Source: Methanosarcina acetivorans C2A
GTDB lineage: Archaea; Halobacteriota; Methanosarcinia; Methanosarcinales; Methanosarcinaceae
Assembly: GCF_000007345.1 (NCBI RefSeq)
Contig: NC_003552.1
Span: 1,426,001-1,490,000 of the forward strand
Length of the DNA: 64,000 nt
Direction of reading: 5' to 3'
Positions 20,176 through 32,717 of the stretch are shown here, piece by piece. Numbering within the stretch: position 1 is the stretch's first letter; the number at the start of each line of letters is the position of its first letter. The position numbers and the translations under genes are program-made. The notes beneath the pieces were generated by a model that did not search any database, was not told the origin of the DNA, and saw nothing but the letters and a program-made list of their open reading frames with translations.

Positions 20176-20197
20176 GTTATGTTTGAATAAACATAAT
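20176..20197. promoter_or_regulatory. Element B palindrome (vnfH proximal)
   Basis: GTTATGTTT-GAAT-AAACATAAT, 15 bases after element A and inside the expected leader. Confidence 0.65.
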
Positions 20198-20215
20198 ACA
20201 GATTAAACTATTAAA

Positions 20216-20235
20216 GGAGGCAGAAAATGGAGTAG
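20216..20235 (+). promoter_or_regulatory. Two-codon leader frame (ATG GAG TAG) with strong ribosome-binding site
   Basis: AAAGGAGG is followed 6 bases later by ATG GAG TAG at 20227-20235, 120 bases before vnfH. The same block, with CTG for ATG, occurs in the anfH leader at 11376-11396. A minimal start-stop frame could hold a ribosome and affect leader stability or downstream translation. It may equally be a remnant of an older gene start. Confidence 0.4.
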
Positions 20236-20324
20236 GCAATTAGGGGAAATCTTGTTACTTTGGTTAGAAAATTGATTGATTTTTCAGAGTATGTTACTCA
20301 AGGAAATGAATTGTGATTTTTTAG

Positions 20325-21185
<861 letters not shown>

Positions 21186-21204
21186 CCTGGGGGTGAGTTG
21201 GCAA

Positions 21205-21522
21205 ATGAAGATGATTCGTGCTATATTAAGACCTGAGTGGACGGAAGAAGTAACCGATGGACTTTCAGAAGCTGGATATTATTCTCTTACAAAAATAAAC
21301 GTTTTCGGTAGAGGTAAACAAAAAGGGATTACTGTTGGTGATATGCACTACGACGAACTCTCAAAAACCATGATCATGATGGCTGTGGAAGATGAAGCGG
21401 TTGAAGAAGTAATAAAAATCATTTCTGGTAAAGCATATACAGGCAGTATGGGAGATGGAAAAATCTTTGTGAGCCCGATCGATGACGCATACACGATTAG
21501 TTCGGGTGCAAAAGGATTATGA
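21205..21522 (+). CDS. nifI1: NifI1 PII-type regulator of the vnf operon
   Basis: Partner of the next gene in ammonium switch-off. MKMIRAILRPEWTEEVTDGL at the start, the T-loop FGRGKQKGITVGDMHYDELS and the ending GDGKIFVSPIDDAYTISS mark NifI1. A GTG at 21193 is in frame, but GGGGGTGA ahead of ATG 21205 and alignment with the anf copy favour the ATG. At 105 residues it equals the anf NifI1 in length. Confidence 0.92.
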   Translation: MKMIRAILRPEWTEEVTDGLSEAGYYSLTKINVFGRGKQKGITVGDMHYDELSKTMIMMAVEDEAVEEVIKIISGKAYTGSMGDGKIFVSPIDDAYTISSGAKGL

Positions 21523-21568
21523 AAATAATTCTAAAAGCAGGAAATTTTGAAAACCGGGAGGTTTCCAT

Positions 21569-23737
<2,169 letters not shown>

Positions 23738-23774
23738 CTGAACAAAAATATCAGCTGAATCAAAAGGGGGTTAA

Positions 23775-25163
<1,389 letters not shown>

Positions 25164-25180
25164 CCGAAAGGAGGCAAAAA

Positions 25181-25255
25181 ATGGAAGAATTATATGAAAT
25201 CGGGAAAAGGCCCTGGTTCAGTATAGTTGAGCTGTCCTTTGTGGTAGCTTTCTGA
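25181..25255 (+). CDS. 24-residue small ORF between vnfK and vnfE
   Basis: ATG 25181 has a near-ideal AAAGGAGG 6 bases ahead and lies 17 bases after the vnfK stop codon. The peptide starts MEELYEIGKRPWFSIVEL and ends in a short hydrophobic stretch. No homologue is recognised. It may be a real small peptide of the operon, or the truncated start of a lost gene, since the next 110 bases are non-coding and contain a hairpin. Confidence 0.4.
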   Translation: MEELYEIGKRPWFSIVELSFVVAF

Positions 25256-25305
25256 GCAACAATTGCCTTGATTCCCGTTCAGGTGGCATAAAGTTGTAGC
25301 TAAAG

Positions 25306-25332
25306 CAATCAAGAATTTTTTATTTTTGATTG
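25306..25332. promoter_or_regulatory. Hairpin between vnfK and vnfE
   Basis: CAATCAA and TTGATTG arms flank an AT-rich loop with a T-run, 30-60 bases before vnfE. It could be an mRNA processing or partial-termination site that lowers expression of the cofactor-assembly genes relative to vnfDGK. Confidence 0.4.
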
Positions 25333-25364
25333 TAATCAACTGCATAAAAGGAATGAGGTTTAAT

Positions 25365-26894
25365 ATGGTCGGCATCGCTAATGAGAGTGTAGTATTTTTT
25401 GGAAATTTAAGCGAGCTTTATCAACTGGCAAAAGACGGGAAAATCGATACGAAATTACAGGGCAGCCATACCCGACCCTGTAAATTCTGGACTGCAATGA
25501 AAATACTGAGTGGGATTAAAAATGCTGTCGTGATTGCTCACGGCCCCAGCGGCTGTGCATTCGGAGTAAAGCAGACCTATAAGCTAACAAATTGCAGAAA
25601 CAGTGGTTCGCCTTATGAAGCTGTCATTACCACAAATATTGATGAGAAAGCTGTTGTGTACGGGGGCGAAAGGGAACTGAAGGGTGCCATACAGGAGGTC
25701 GACAGCAAGTATAAGCCGGACATCATTTTTGTAGCGACAAGCTGCGCTACCGGAATAATAGGAGACTATGTGGACGCAGTAGTGAGTAGAGTCCGGCCTG
25801 AAATTAACGCCAAAATCATGGCCGTTCACTGCGAGGGCTTTGCCGGAGAATACAGGAGTGGGTTCGATCTCGTTTTCAGGCAGATCGTTCAGCTCATGGA
25901 TAAGCCTGATTCGGAAAGCAGAGTAGCGCTTGCCAGTTCGGTCAATATCGTCGGGGGGAAGATGGGTCCCGAGAGGACGGAAATTGATACTGATGTTAAA
26001 GAATTGCGGCGCTTAATTGAAGACATGGGCGCAAGCGTAAATGCAATTATTGCAGGCAACTGCTCGCTGGAGGAGATACAGCGGGCTCCCAGTGTGGCTG
26101 TAAACTGTACTTTATGCCTGGACCTCGGGTATGCGATAGGAAGAGAAATGCTTGACCAATTTGACACCCCTCTGAATTCGACGATTCTTCCTTATGGTAT
26201 CAGTGCAACGGAAAGATGGCTGAGGGAAGCGGCTAAGCATTTACACATGGAAGCTGAGGCTGAAGCCCTGATCAAAAGAGAATATGAAGCAATACGTGTC
26301 GAATTTGAAGAGGCAAAAAAACATCTTGCCGGCAAGCTGGCAATTGTTGAAGGACATGACGCGATAAAGGCTCTGTCAATTGCTCACATGCTCGAACGTG
26401 ATTTCGATATGCGTGTGGTCATATACAATTTCCATCCCTGGAGCACGGAAGCAAGAGAAACAAGTATCGATTACCTTCTGGAGACCGGGCTTGACCCTGA
26501 AATACTGATAACAAAGGGTACGCTTGCTTTCGGAAAATATGAGGCAATGCTTCAAACTGAAAATGAGCTGCTTGAATATCTGGGAGATATGAGTCCGGAA
26601 AGAACCGTATACTTCGGGTCATCAATGAGTTTCCCGAATATTCCGGTAGTCGACTTAAACGCCATATTGAACCGTCCGAGATTCGGTTACAGGGGGGCCT
26701 TAAAGGTGGCAAAATGTATTTGCACTGCTCTTGAGTATTCCTTCAGACCACGCAGCTGGGTAACAAAAAGAATGGTGTTTCCTGAAAAATCAGGGCTCTC
26801 TTCGGCTCAGTCGCTTACCCCGAAACTTGCTCAGGAGCTGCCGGATTGTACAATCTATGCAGGGAAGGGGAGGGGCAAATGTATGATGAGCTAA
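25365..26894 (+). CDS. vnfE: Cofactor scaffold alpha-like subunit NifE/VnfE
   Basis: VnfE and VnfN form the scaffold on which the FeV-cofactor precursor from NifB is matured. The frame is open to 25326, but the start ATG 25365 (MVGIANESVVFFGNLSEL) has GAGG 6 bases ahead, giving 509 residues. P-cluster-like Cys positions are kept: GSHTRPCKFW, GPSGCAFGVKQ and ATSCATGIIGDYVDAV. It overlaps the start of vnfN by 16 bases. NifB itself is not in the window and must be supplied from elsewhere. Confidence 0.9.
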   Translation: MVGIANESVVFFGNLSELYQLAKDGKIDTKLQGSHTRPCKFWTAMKILSGIKNAVVIAHGPSGCAFGVKQTYKLTNCRNSGSPYEAVITTNIDEKAVVYGGERELKGAIQEVDSKYKPDIIFVATSCATGIIGDYVDAVVSRVRPEINAKIMAVHCEGFAGEYRSGFDLVFRQIVQLMDKPDSESRVALASSVNIVGGKMGPERTEIDTDVKELRRLIEDMGASVNAIIAGNCSLEEIQRAPSVAVNCTLCLDLGYAIGREMLDQFDTPLNSTILPYGISATERWLREAAKHLHMEAEAEALIKREYEAIRVEFEEAKKHLAGKLAIVEGHDAIKALSIAHMLERDFDMRVVIYNFHPWSTEARETSIDYLLETGLDPEILITKGTLAFGKYEAMLQTENELLEYLGDMSPERTVYFGSSMSFPNIPVVDLNAILNRPRFGYRGALKVAKCICTALEYSFRPRSWVTKRMVFPEKSGLSSAQSLTPKLAQELPDCTIYAGKGRGKCMMS

Positions 26895-28219
26895 AATTCG
26901 AGAATTGCAACCATAGCAAGGACCCGATGGTCGGATGCGCTCTTGAAGGTGCTGCCGGCATACTGGCCGGTATTAAGGATATCAGCATTGTCATACATTC
27001 TCCTCAAGGTTGTTCTTCAACGGTTTCAGTAGCTTATGATACCCACGAAATTGACTTTACAAAGCGAAAGGTTGCATGCACCCGGCTTTTTGAAACGGAT
27101 ATAGTTATGGGCGCTTCGGATAAGCTGAAGGAATTGATCAGGGAAGTTGATTCGAAATTTAAAACCCGGGCTATTTTCGTAATTGGCACATGTGCAGCTG
27201 ATATTATCGGTGAGGATCTTGAGGGCTTATGCAGAAATCTCCAGCCGCAGATCAATGCGAAGCTTATCCCCCTGATGGCAGGAGGGTTTCGAGGAGACAG
27301 CTATGCCGGGATTGACATGGGGCTGAAAGTCTTATTCCCTTTCATCAAAAAGCAGAGTGAAAAAATTCCAAACACTGTGAACTTAATAGCCCCTCAGGCA
27401 AACCTGAATCCTACATGGTGGGCGGATTTGAAATGGATACGTGAAGTCCTCGAAAAAATCGGTATTCGAGTGCTGGCTGTGCTGCCTCATGAGACTTCAC
27501 TGGAGGAGCTGGGTAGTGCGGGGCTGGCATCGGCAGATATACTTCTCAGTCATGATGCAGGGTATGAATTCGGATTAAAAATGCAGGAGGTTCATGGGAT
27601 CCCTCTCATACTTTCGGATATCCCTCTCCCGGTCGGGCTGAAAAATACGGCAAGGTGGCTTCGTGCGCTGGGTAAGTATTTCGGCATTGAAGAAAATGTC
27701 GAGACGATAATAAAAGAAGGAGAAGATCTGACCATCGACGTGCTGAGACGAAGGGGATTGATGATGATTCAACGGTATCGCAACTGCAGAGTAGCCGTTT
27801 CAGCCGATGCAACCCTGGGAATAGGTTTGACCAGGATGCTGTTCGAAGAGCTGGAAATGATTCCGGAGCTGTTGCTTTTCAGGTCTTCTATGCCCGACTC
27901 TCAGTCGTTGTTGGAAAATGAACTTAAAGCTATGGGGATTTCTCCCAGGGTTGTTTTTTCCGCAGATGGGTATCAGGTAAAGCAATCCTTAATGGACAGC
28001 AACGTTGATGCCGTATTTGGTTCTTCCTGGGAATATTACATGGCTGAAGAACTGGGGATAAAGTTTGCATTTGACGTTTTCAACCCGACAAATAGAGTCA
28101 ATTATCTGAATAAGTCCTATTTCGGATATGAAGGGATGCTGAACTTTTTAGAAAATGTCGCAAATGATTGGGAAAGATCACTGCGTTCGAAGCAGATTAA
28201 CTGGGAAGAGTATTTGTAA
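26879..28219 (+). CDS. vnfN: Cofactor scaffold beta-like subunit NifN/VnfN
   Basis: Partner of VnfE, 446 residues from ATG 26879 (MYDELKFENCNHSKDPMVGC), preceded by GGAGGGG. It has NifN/NifK-fold marks such as LEGAAGILAGIKD, VIHSPQGCSSTVS and FVIGTCAADIIGEDLEGL. The overlap with vnfE implies coupled translation and a matched amount of the two scaffold subunits. The next gene, a NifX-like carrier, follows after 23 bases. Confidence 0.9.
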   Translation: MYDELKFENCNHSKDPMVGCALEGAAGILAGIKDISIVIHSPQGCSSTVSVAYDTHEIDFTKRKVACTRLFETDIVMGASDKLKELIREVDSKFKTRAIFVIGTCAADIIGEDLEGLCRNLQPQINAKLIPLMAGGFRGDSYAGIDMGLKVLFPFIKKQSEKIPNTVNLIAPQANLNPTWWADLKWIREVLEKIGIRVLAVLPHETSLEELGSAGLASADILLSHDAGYEFGLKMQEVHGIPLILSDIPLPVGLKNTARWLRALGKYFGIEENVETIIKEGEDLTIDVLRRRGLMMIQRYRNCRVAVSADATLGIGLTRMLFEELEMIPELLLFRSSMPDSQSLLENELKAMGISPRVVFSADGYQVKQSLMDSNVDAVFGSSWEYYMAEELGIKFAFDVFNPTNRVNYLNKSYFGYEGMLNFLENVANDWERSLRSKQINWEEYL

Positions 28220-28242
28220 CTAAGAGGAATTGAGGTGGCAAT

Positions 28243-28800
28243 ATGGATTGTGCATTCACAGCCCTGAAAAAGAGTGTACGGATGCGTGGGATCTTGCTGG
28301 CAAATACCACAGGTTTTAAAGAGGGAGATGTGGGGTTGTTGAATGAAGAGGAAGTGTTTACCGACGGTCATTCAAGAGAACTTGCAGACGATACATTTGT
28401 GCAGGATAAGCAAAAAAAAGAGGTTGAAAACAGGGACAATGGGAAATTCAAGGTAGCGGTCACTTCCAGAGGAGGAAAGCTTGTTGACCAGCATTTCGGG
28501 AAAGCAACTACTTTTATGATTTTTGAAATTGAAGGTCAGGATTGCAAATTTCTTGAGACGCGTTCAACAAAGAAATACTGCAACGGAGGAAGCGGAATCG
28601 GTGTGGAACCCCTTGAGAAAAACGAAACAATAAAGTCGATTTCGGATTGTGATGCCGTGCTTACCATGAAAATCGGGTCAGGAGCGCAAAAAAAGCTTCA
28701 AGAATACGGGATTGATTGCGTTGAATATTGTTATACTATAGAGTGTGGATTAAAGTATTTGCAGATGGTGGGGAAACAGAGAGACAGGTATAAAATTTAA
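28243..28800 (+). CDS. vnfX: NifX/NafY-domain cofactor carrier (VnfX-like)
   Basis: The C-terminal 115 residues form a dinitrogenase-cofactor-biosynthesis domain: KVAVTSRGGKLVDQHFGKAT, where the GG-x-V-x-QHFG signature matches NifX, NafY and the NifB C terminus, followed by a Cys-containing region and DCDAVLTMKIGSGAQKKL. Such domains carry NifB-co or finished cofactor. The first 70 residues, rich in charged residues, are not recognised. It is the last gene of the vnf operon. The gene symbol is by position. Confidence 0.7.
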   Translation: MDCAFTALKKSVRMRGILLANTTGFKEGDVGLLNEEEVFTDGHSRELADDTFVQDKQKKEVENRDNGKFKVAVTSRGGKLVDQHFGKATTFMIFEIEGQDCKFLETRSTKKYCNGGSGIGVEPLEKNETIKSISDCDAVLTMKIGSGAQKKLQEYGIDCVEYCYTIECGLKYLQMVGKQRDRYKI

Positions 28801-28802
28801 CC

Positions 28803-28867
28803 GAGTTATACGGCAAACTGAATTATACGGCAAACTGAATTATACGGCAAACCGAATTATACGGCAT
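28803..28867 (+). repeat. Four tandem 17-bp repeats after the vnf operon
   Basis: The unit GAATTATACGGCAAACT occurs nearly four times directly after the vnfX stop. It might take part in ending the operon transcript or be simple slippage. The rest of the gap to 29058 shows no gene. Confidence 0.7.
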
Positions 28868-29057
28868 TATTTTCGAATATCGATAGTTTTTCTCGATTCC
28901 GGAATTTAATAAGCCGTCAACCATTATTTTCCTTTTGATGCAAAGTTTTTTGGAAGCATTTTACTTCTGATAACCGGGGGTATAACCGGAAGCATCTTTA
29001 CAATGGATATTTCCTGGAAATTGGTGCTGAATTCTAAGAATAAAAAGAGGTACCTGA

Positions 29058-30155
29058 ATGAACACAAAAATAATAACTATTCTCTTCATCGCATTCTTAT
29101 CGGTATTATTTTTCACTGGCTGTATAGAAGAAAAAATCAGCTCGCAGGAACATGGGAGCACAAAAGGCATATCCTCTTCAAACGATGAAAACACAGAGAA
29201 TAGGACTGTTACTGATTCGTTAGGTCGACAAGTTCAGGTTCCTTTAATGGTAGAAAGGGTTGCAGATACCTGGATGGGGCATAATGAGGTGCTGGCTATG
29301 CTTGGAGCTGATGACAGGCTTGTTGCTACAATGTTCAGTCCCCAAAGTAGGCCGTGGATGTATAAAGTTTGTCCGACCTTCAACGATGCTGTGACACTGA
29401 GCCCGACGTATGATATCGAAGAGTTGCTTGCTACAAAACCTGATGTTGTTTTCATGTCGAAATCCGATAAGAATCTCGAAAAGATATCCAATCTTGGAAT
29501 TCCTGCAGTACAGGTAAGTTTTACAGATTTCGATTCTATGAAAAAATGCATTTCAGATACTGCCAATGTGTTGGGGGATGAAGAAGCCCTGGAACGCGCA
29601 CAGCAATATAATACATATCTGGACAGTAAACTGGAATCGGTAAGAAATACTTCATCCCAGATACCTGACGAAAATAGGCCAAAAGTTCTTCATGTGGTTT
29701 CACTCTCACCTTTGTGTGTAGATGGCGGTGGAAATATTATAAGCGATTGGATTGAGGCCGCAGGAGGGGTTAATGCAGCCGAAGAGGTAAAAGGGGGTAT
29801 CATGCAGGAAGTTTCAATGGAACAAATATTAAAGTGGAATCCGGATGTGATTATTCTTAGTGTGAACGCCAAATCCCGGGAGAAAGAACAAATTATGAAC
29901 AGTGACCAATGGAAAAAAGTTAAAGCAATTCAGGATAACAGGGTGTTTCTAAATCCGGAAGGGGCATTTATCTGGAGCCGGGCCGGAGCAGAAGAAGCGC
30001 TTCAGATTCAATGGGCTGCAAAAACCATCAATCCGGATAAGTTTCAGTTCATTGACATAAATAATGAAACAAAGTGGTTCTACAAAACTTTCTTTGAGTA
30101 TGAACTTACGGATGAGGAAGTTCAAAAAATTCTGAATGCAGAGGCGCCAAATTGA
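29058..30155 (+). CDS. Metal/chelate ABC transporter substrate-binding lipoprotein
   Basis: A TroA/BtuF-type binding protein of 365 residues with a lipoprotein signal (MNTKIITILFIAFLSVLFF, then TGC). Family marks are TVTDSLGRQVQVP, WNPDVIILSVNAK and the ending FFEYELTDEEVQKIL. AGAGGT lies 6 bases ahead of the ATG. No permease or ATPase is adjacent, so it must feed one of the other importers in the window or elsewhere. It directly follows the vnf operon, which suggests uptake of a metal needed for that enzyme; vanadium would be a natural candidate, but nothing in the sequence proves it. Confidence 0.82.
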   Translation: MNTKIITILFIAFLSVLFFTGCIEEKISSQEHGSTKGISSSNDENTENRTVTDSLGRQVQVPLMVERVADTWMGHNEVLAMLGADDRLVATMFSPQSRPWMYKVCPTFNDAVTLSPTYDIEELLATKPDVVFMSKSDKNLEKISNLGIPAVQVSFTDFDSMKKCISDTANVLGDEEALERAQQYNTYLDSKLESVRNTSSQIPDENRPKVLHVVSLSPLCVDGGGNIISDWIEAAGGVNAAEEVKGGIMQEVSMEQILKWNPDVIILSVNAKSREKEQIMNSDQWKKVKAIQDNRVFLNPEGAFIWSRAGAEEALQIQWAAKTINPDKFQFIDINNETKWFYKTFFEYELTDEEVQKILNAEAPN

Positions 30156-30237
30156 TCTATAACTGGCAGTTTGGCGGAAAATTTTGGTGCTTTTTAAGGT
30201 ATAAATGCATTAAAAAATTTACTTTCAGGTGAGGGTG

Positions 30238-30732
30238 ATGGCAAATCCTATTGTAGGCAGAGTCTGGAAATTCGGAGATGACATTAATACCGATGCGATT
30301 ATCCCGGGGAAATACCTGCGAACAAGGGATATGCAGATATTCGGAACTCATGCAATGGAAGGCATTGACCCTGAGTTCACAAAAAAAGCAAAACCCGGAG
30401 ATATCATTGTTGCAGGCACTAATTTCGGGTGCGGTTCTTCAAGGGAGCAGGCTCCCCTCGCTTTGAAACACTCCGGAATAGCCTGTATTGTGGCAAAGTC
30501 TTTTGCAAGGATCTTTTTTAGAAATGCAATCAATATAGGACTGCCTCTCATGGAAGCAGATGTCGAGTGTCAGGAAGGAGATGAGATTAAAGTTGACCTG
30601 TTCAAGGGGGAAGTTCTGGTTCCGGAAAAGGGCATATTCAAAGGAAACAAACTGCCTGATTTCCTGCTCGATATACTCAATGACGGCGGACTTGTAGCTC
30701 ACAGAAAAAAAGTTAAGGGTGAGCATAAATAA
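30238..30732 (+). CDS. hacB: Homoaconitase small subunit (LeuD family)
   Basis: The small swivelling subunit of methanogen homoaconitase, which with a large subunit turns homocitrate into homoisocitrate in the 2-oxosuberate route to coenzyme B. The loop GKYLRTRD holds YLRT at residues 26-29, the signature of homoaconitase; isopropylmalate isomerase has YLVx there. The conserved [17 protein letters not shown] follows. A GTG at 30229 is in frame, but GGTGA before ATG 30238 fits better. It has a TATA-like box near 30200. No large subunit is in the window. Its place next to vnf and nifV genes ties homocitrate use for CoB and for nitrogenase cofactor together. Confidence 0.85.
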   Translation: MANPIVGRVWKFGDDINTDAIIPGKYLRTRDMQIFGTHAMEGIDPEFTKKAKPGDIIVAGTNFGCGSSREQAPLALKHSGIACIVAKSFARIFFRNAINIGLPLMEADVECQEGDEIKVDLFKGEVLVPEKGIFKGNKLPDFLLDILNDGGLVAHRKKVKGEHK

Positions 30733-30809
30733 TAACGGAATCCGATAACTAATTCGTATCTCAGTGATAATCGAAATCGGGTACTCAAAATCGGGTACTT
30801 GAAATCGGG

Positions 30810-31748
30810 TTACATGCAGCCCTTACATTTAGAACAATCTCCGCAAGTTGGAGACTCCGTATAGTCCCCGCCTGTGATTTTGAACGTGGAATCGGATATC
30901 CTGTATTCGTTTGCTTTAGTCCCGTCGTCAATAGTTACGGCATCATCGTCAAAGCTCAATTTTATTGGCACTTTTTCATACTCTTCCGTCAGGCCGGGTT
31001 TCAGCTTAGGGAAAGTTACTTTCATTTCACCGTTGCTTTTTTTGACCGAAATGATATCAAAGGTAGCAAGAGAAGTTAACCTTCCATTTCTATCAAAGCG
31101 CAGGGAATTTATATCAGCATCAATACCCACTGCAGCCGCATCATACGCATTGATCAAACCGATAGGGGTTTCAACAGGAACCGGTTTTGCCGGTTCTACG
31201 GACTCCATGCTGCCGTCTTCAAAAAGCTTGACCCCTGTCCGGATGGGAATTTTTCCTGCCGGGGTGTCAACTGCGATTCTTTCTGTCGGCCACAGGATCA
31301 GACTTCTGACTTTTCCGTCCGGATAAAAACGCAGACCGATTATTTTTGCACTGAAGCTCCCGAACGGAAATGTGAAATCATATTTCTGCGCCAGGGCACC
31401 TTCCTCTTCTTCCGACCAGAAACCGCTTATTTGCCCGTTTAACGGGAATAAACTATTAAGCGAACCGTCTTCAAAAAAAGTGACCAGTTCAGCCGGAAAG
31501 TTGCCTATTGAAGTGCTTATTTCTGTCTGCTGCTCCAGTGAAATGTTTTTAACTTTTCCACTCTTATAAAAAGAAAGGGCATTTAACTGCTTTCTCCTTA
31601 TTCCGGGGTTTCCATACTGGGGAACAAAATCCCCGTATTTTGTGTGGATTAAATTGTACTCATTAAGCTTACACTCTTTCAGTCCACCACTATCATACGT
31701 GGTGAAGCTTGTAATTCCTTTTATGTTGCTTGTTTCGACAGTGAACAT
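30810..31748 (-). CDS. Repeat protein with Cys-rich tail, unknown function
   Basis: Not assigned to a known function. Repeated short units of the form LxFYxxGKVxxI are visible (LSFYKSGKVKNI, VTFFEDGSLNSL, LRFYPDGKVRSL, VKLFEDGSMESV), like MORN/YwqK-type beta-hairpin repeats. The C terminus ends CGDCSKCKGCM, three CxxC-style pairs suited to an iron-sulphur cluster or metal. GGGTGAT stands before ATG 31748; a GTG at 31757 is also in frame. It is the last gene of the train with split nifV, so a link to homocitrate or cofactor work is inferred from position only. Confidence 0.7.
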   Translation of the reverse strand: MFTVETSNIKGITSFTTYDSGGLKECKLNEYNLIHTKYGDFVPQYGNPGIRRKQLNALSFYKSGKVKNISLEQQTEISTSIGNFPAELVTFFEDGSLNSLFPLNGQISGFWSEEEEGALAQKYDFTFPFGSFSAKIIGLRFYPDGKVRSLILWPTERIAVDTPAGKIPIRTGVKLFEDGSMESVEPAKPVPVETPIGLINAYDAAAVGIDADINSLRFDRNGRLTSLATFDIISVKKSNGEMKVTFPKLKPGLTEEYEKVPIKLSFDDDAVTIDDGTKANEYRISDSTFKITGGDYTESPTCGDCSKCKGCM

Positions 31749-31847
31749 TCGTATCACCCTGACTAAAAATGAATCAAATTTTTTGCTTTAACTCATATTC
31801 TGAAAAGCAATGCTGCGTATTAAGAATAAAAATAAAGTTAAATTATA

Positions 31848-32717
31848 TTAATTATCTACAACATTTTGTGTAAAGGGTCCCACTACTGGCTTATACGGAA
31901 ACAATGTTCTTTCGCTTGCTTTTGCGACCATCTCAACCAGGGACGGTAAAGCTTTAAGCTCAATTCCGCAATCATAGTTGTAAAAGTGTTTTAAAGACAC
32001 GGCTGTTTCTTCCATTGACGCATTTCCTGCACGCTCACCGATCCCTGTTATTGTCACGCTGGCAAACTTTGCTCCCGCTCTGTATGCTGCCAGGGTATTT
32101 GCCAGGGCCAGGCCAAAATCATTGTGTGCATGAATTTCAACCGGAAGAGGGCTGCGATTTACAATGCTTTCGATTTTATTATAAGTCGTAAAATGATCCA
32201 GGCATCCGACCGTATCCGAATATCGTATCCTTATCGCACCGTAAGAAGCCGCAACATCCGCATATTGAAGAAAGAAATCCGGGTCTGCTCTGGATGCATC
32301 CTCCGCTCCTACAATAATCGTTATCCCGCTGTTTTTGAGATATTCCAGGCAGGTTTTCAATTGATCAAGCACCCAGGCCCTGCTTTTTTGAAGCTTATAT
32401 TCTATATGCAGGTCGGATACCGGCAGGGAAACATGAACAAATTTAAATCCGCATTCGATAGAAGCCTTTAAATCCTTTAAATTTGCCCTGTTCCACGCGA
32501 TAAGATTCGATTTTATCGGGAGTTCTAGCATAAGGCTCAGAGCTTCACATTCCTGTTTGCCCATAGCAGGGATACCGGCTTCAATCCATTTCACGTTTGC
32601 TTTATCTAAAGCCGAAATGATATTCACCCTTTCTTCAATCGAAAATACAACACCTGCAGATTGTTCCCCATCACGCAAAGTTGTATCAACGATTTCAAAG
32701 CTTTTGTTTTCAGTCAC
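31848..32717 (-). CDS. nifV: Homocitrate synthase catalytic subunit NifV-alpha
   Basis: The TIM-barrel half of homocitrate synthase, 289 residues. It joins acetyl-CoA and 2-oxoglutarate to make homocitrate, the organic ligand of nitrogenase cofactors. The metal and catalytic residues are present: DTTLRDGEQSAGV at the start and EIHAHNDFGLALANT (HxHND) near residue 200. It lacks the usual C-terminal regulatory and catalytic extension, which is on the previous gene. The start overlaps that gene by 8 bases, so the two are made together. This is the same split as the NifV-omega/alpha pair known in Clostridium pasteurianum. Confidence 0.85.
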   Translation of the reverse strand: MTENKSFEIVDTTLRDGEQSAGVVFSIEERVNIISALDKANVKWIEAGIPAMGKQECEALSLMLELPIKSNLIAWNRANLKDLKASIECGFKFVHVSLPVSDLHIEYKLQKSRAWVLDQLKTCLEYLKNSGITIIVGAEDASRADPDFFLQYADVAASYGAIRIRYSDTVGCLDHFTTYNKIESIVNRSPLPVEIHAHNDFGLALANTLAAYRAGAKFASVTITGIGERAGNASMEETAVSLKHFYNYDCGIELKALPSLVEMVAKASERTLFPYKPVVGPFTQNVVDN

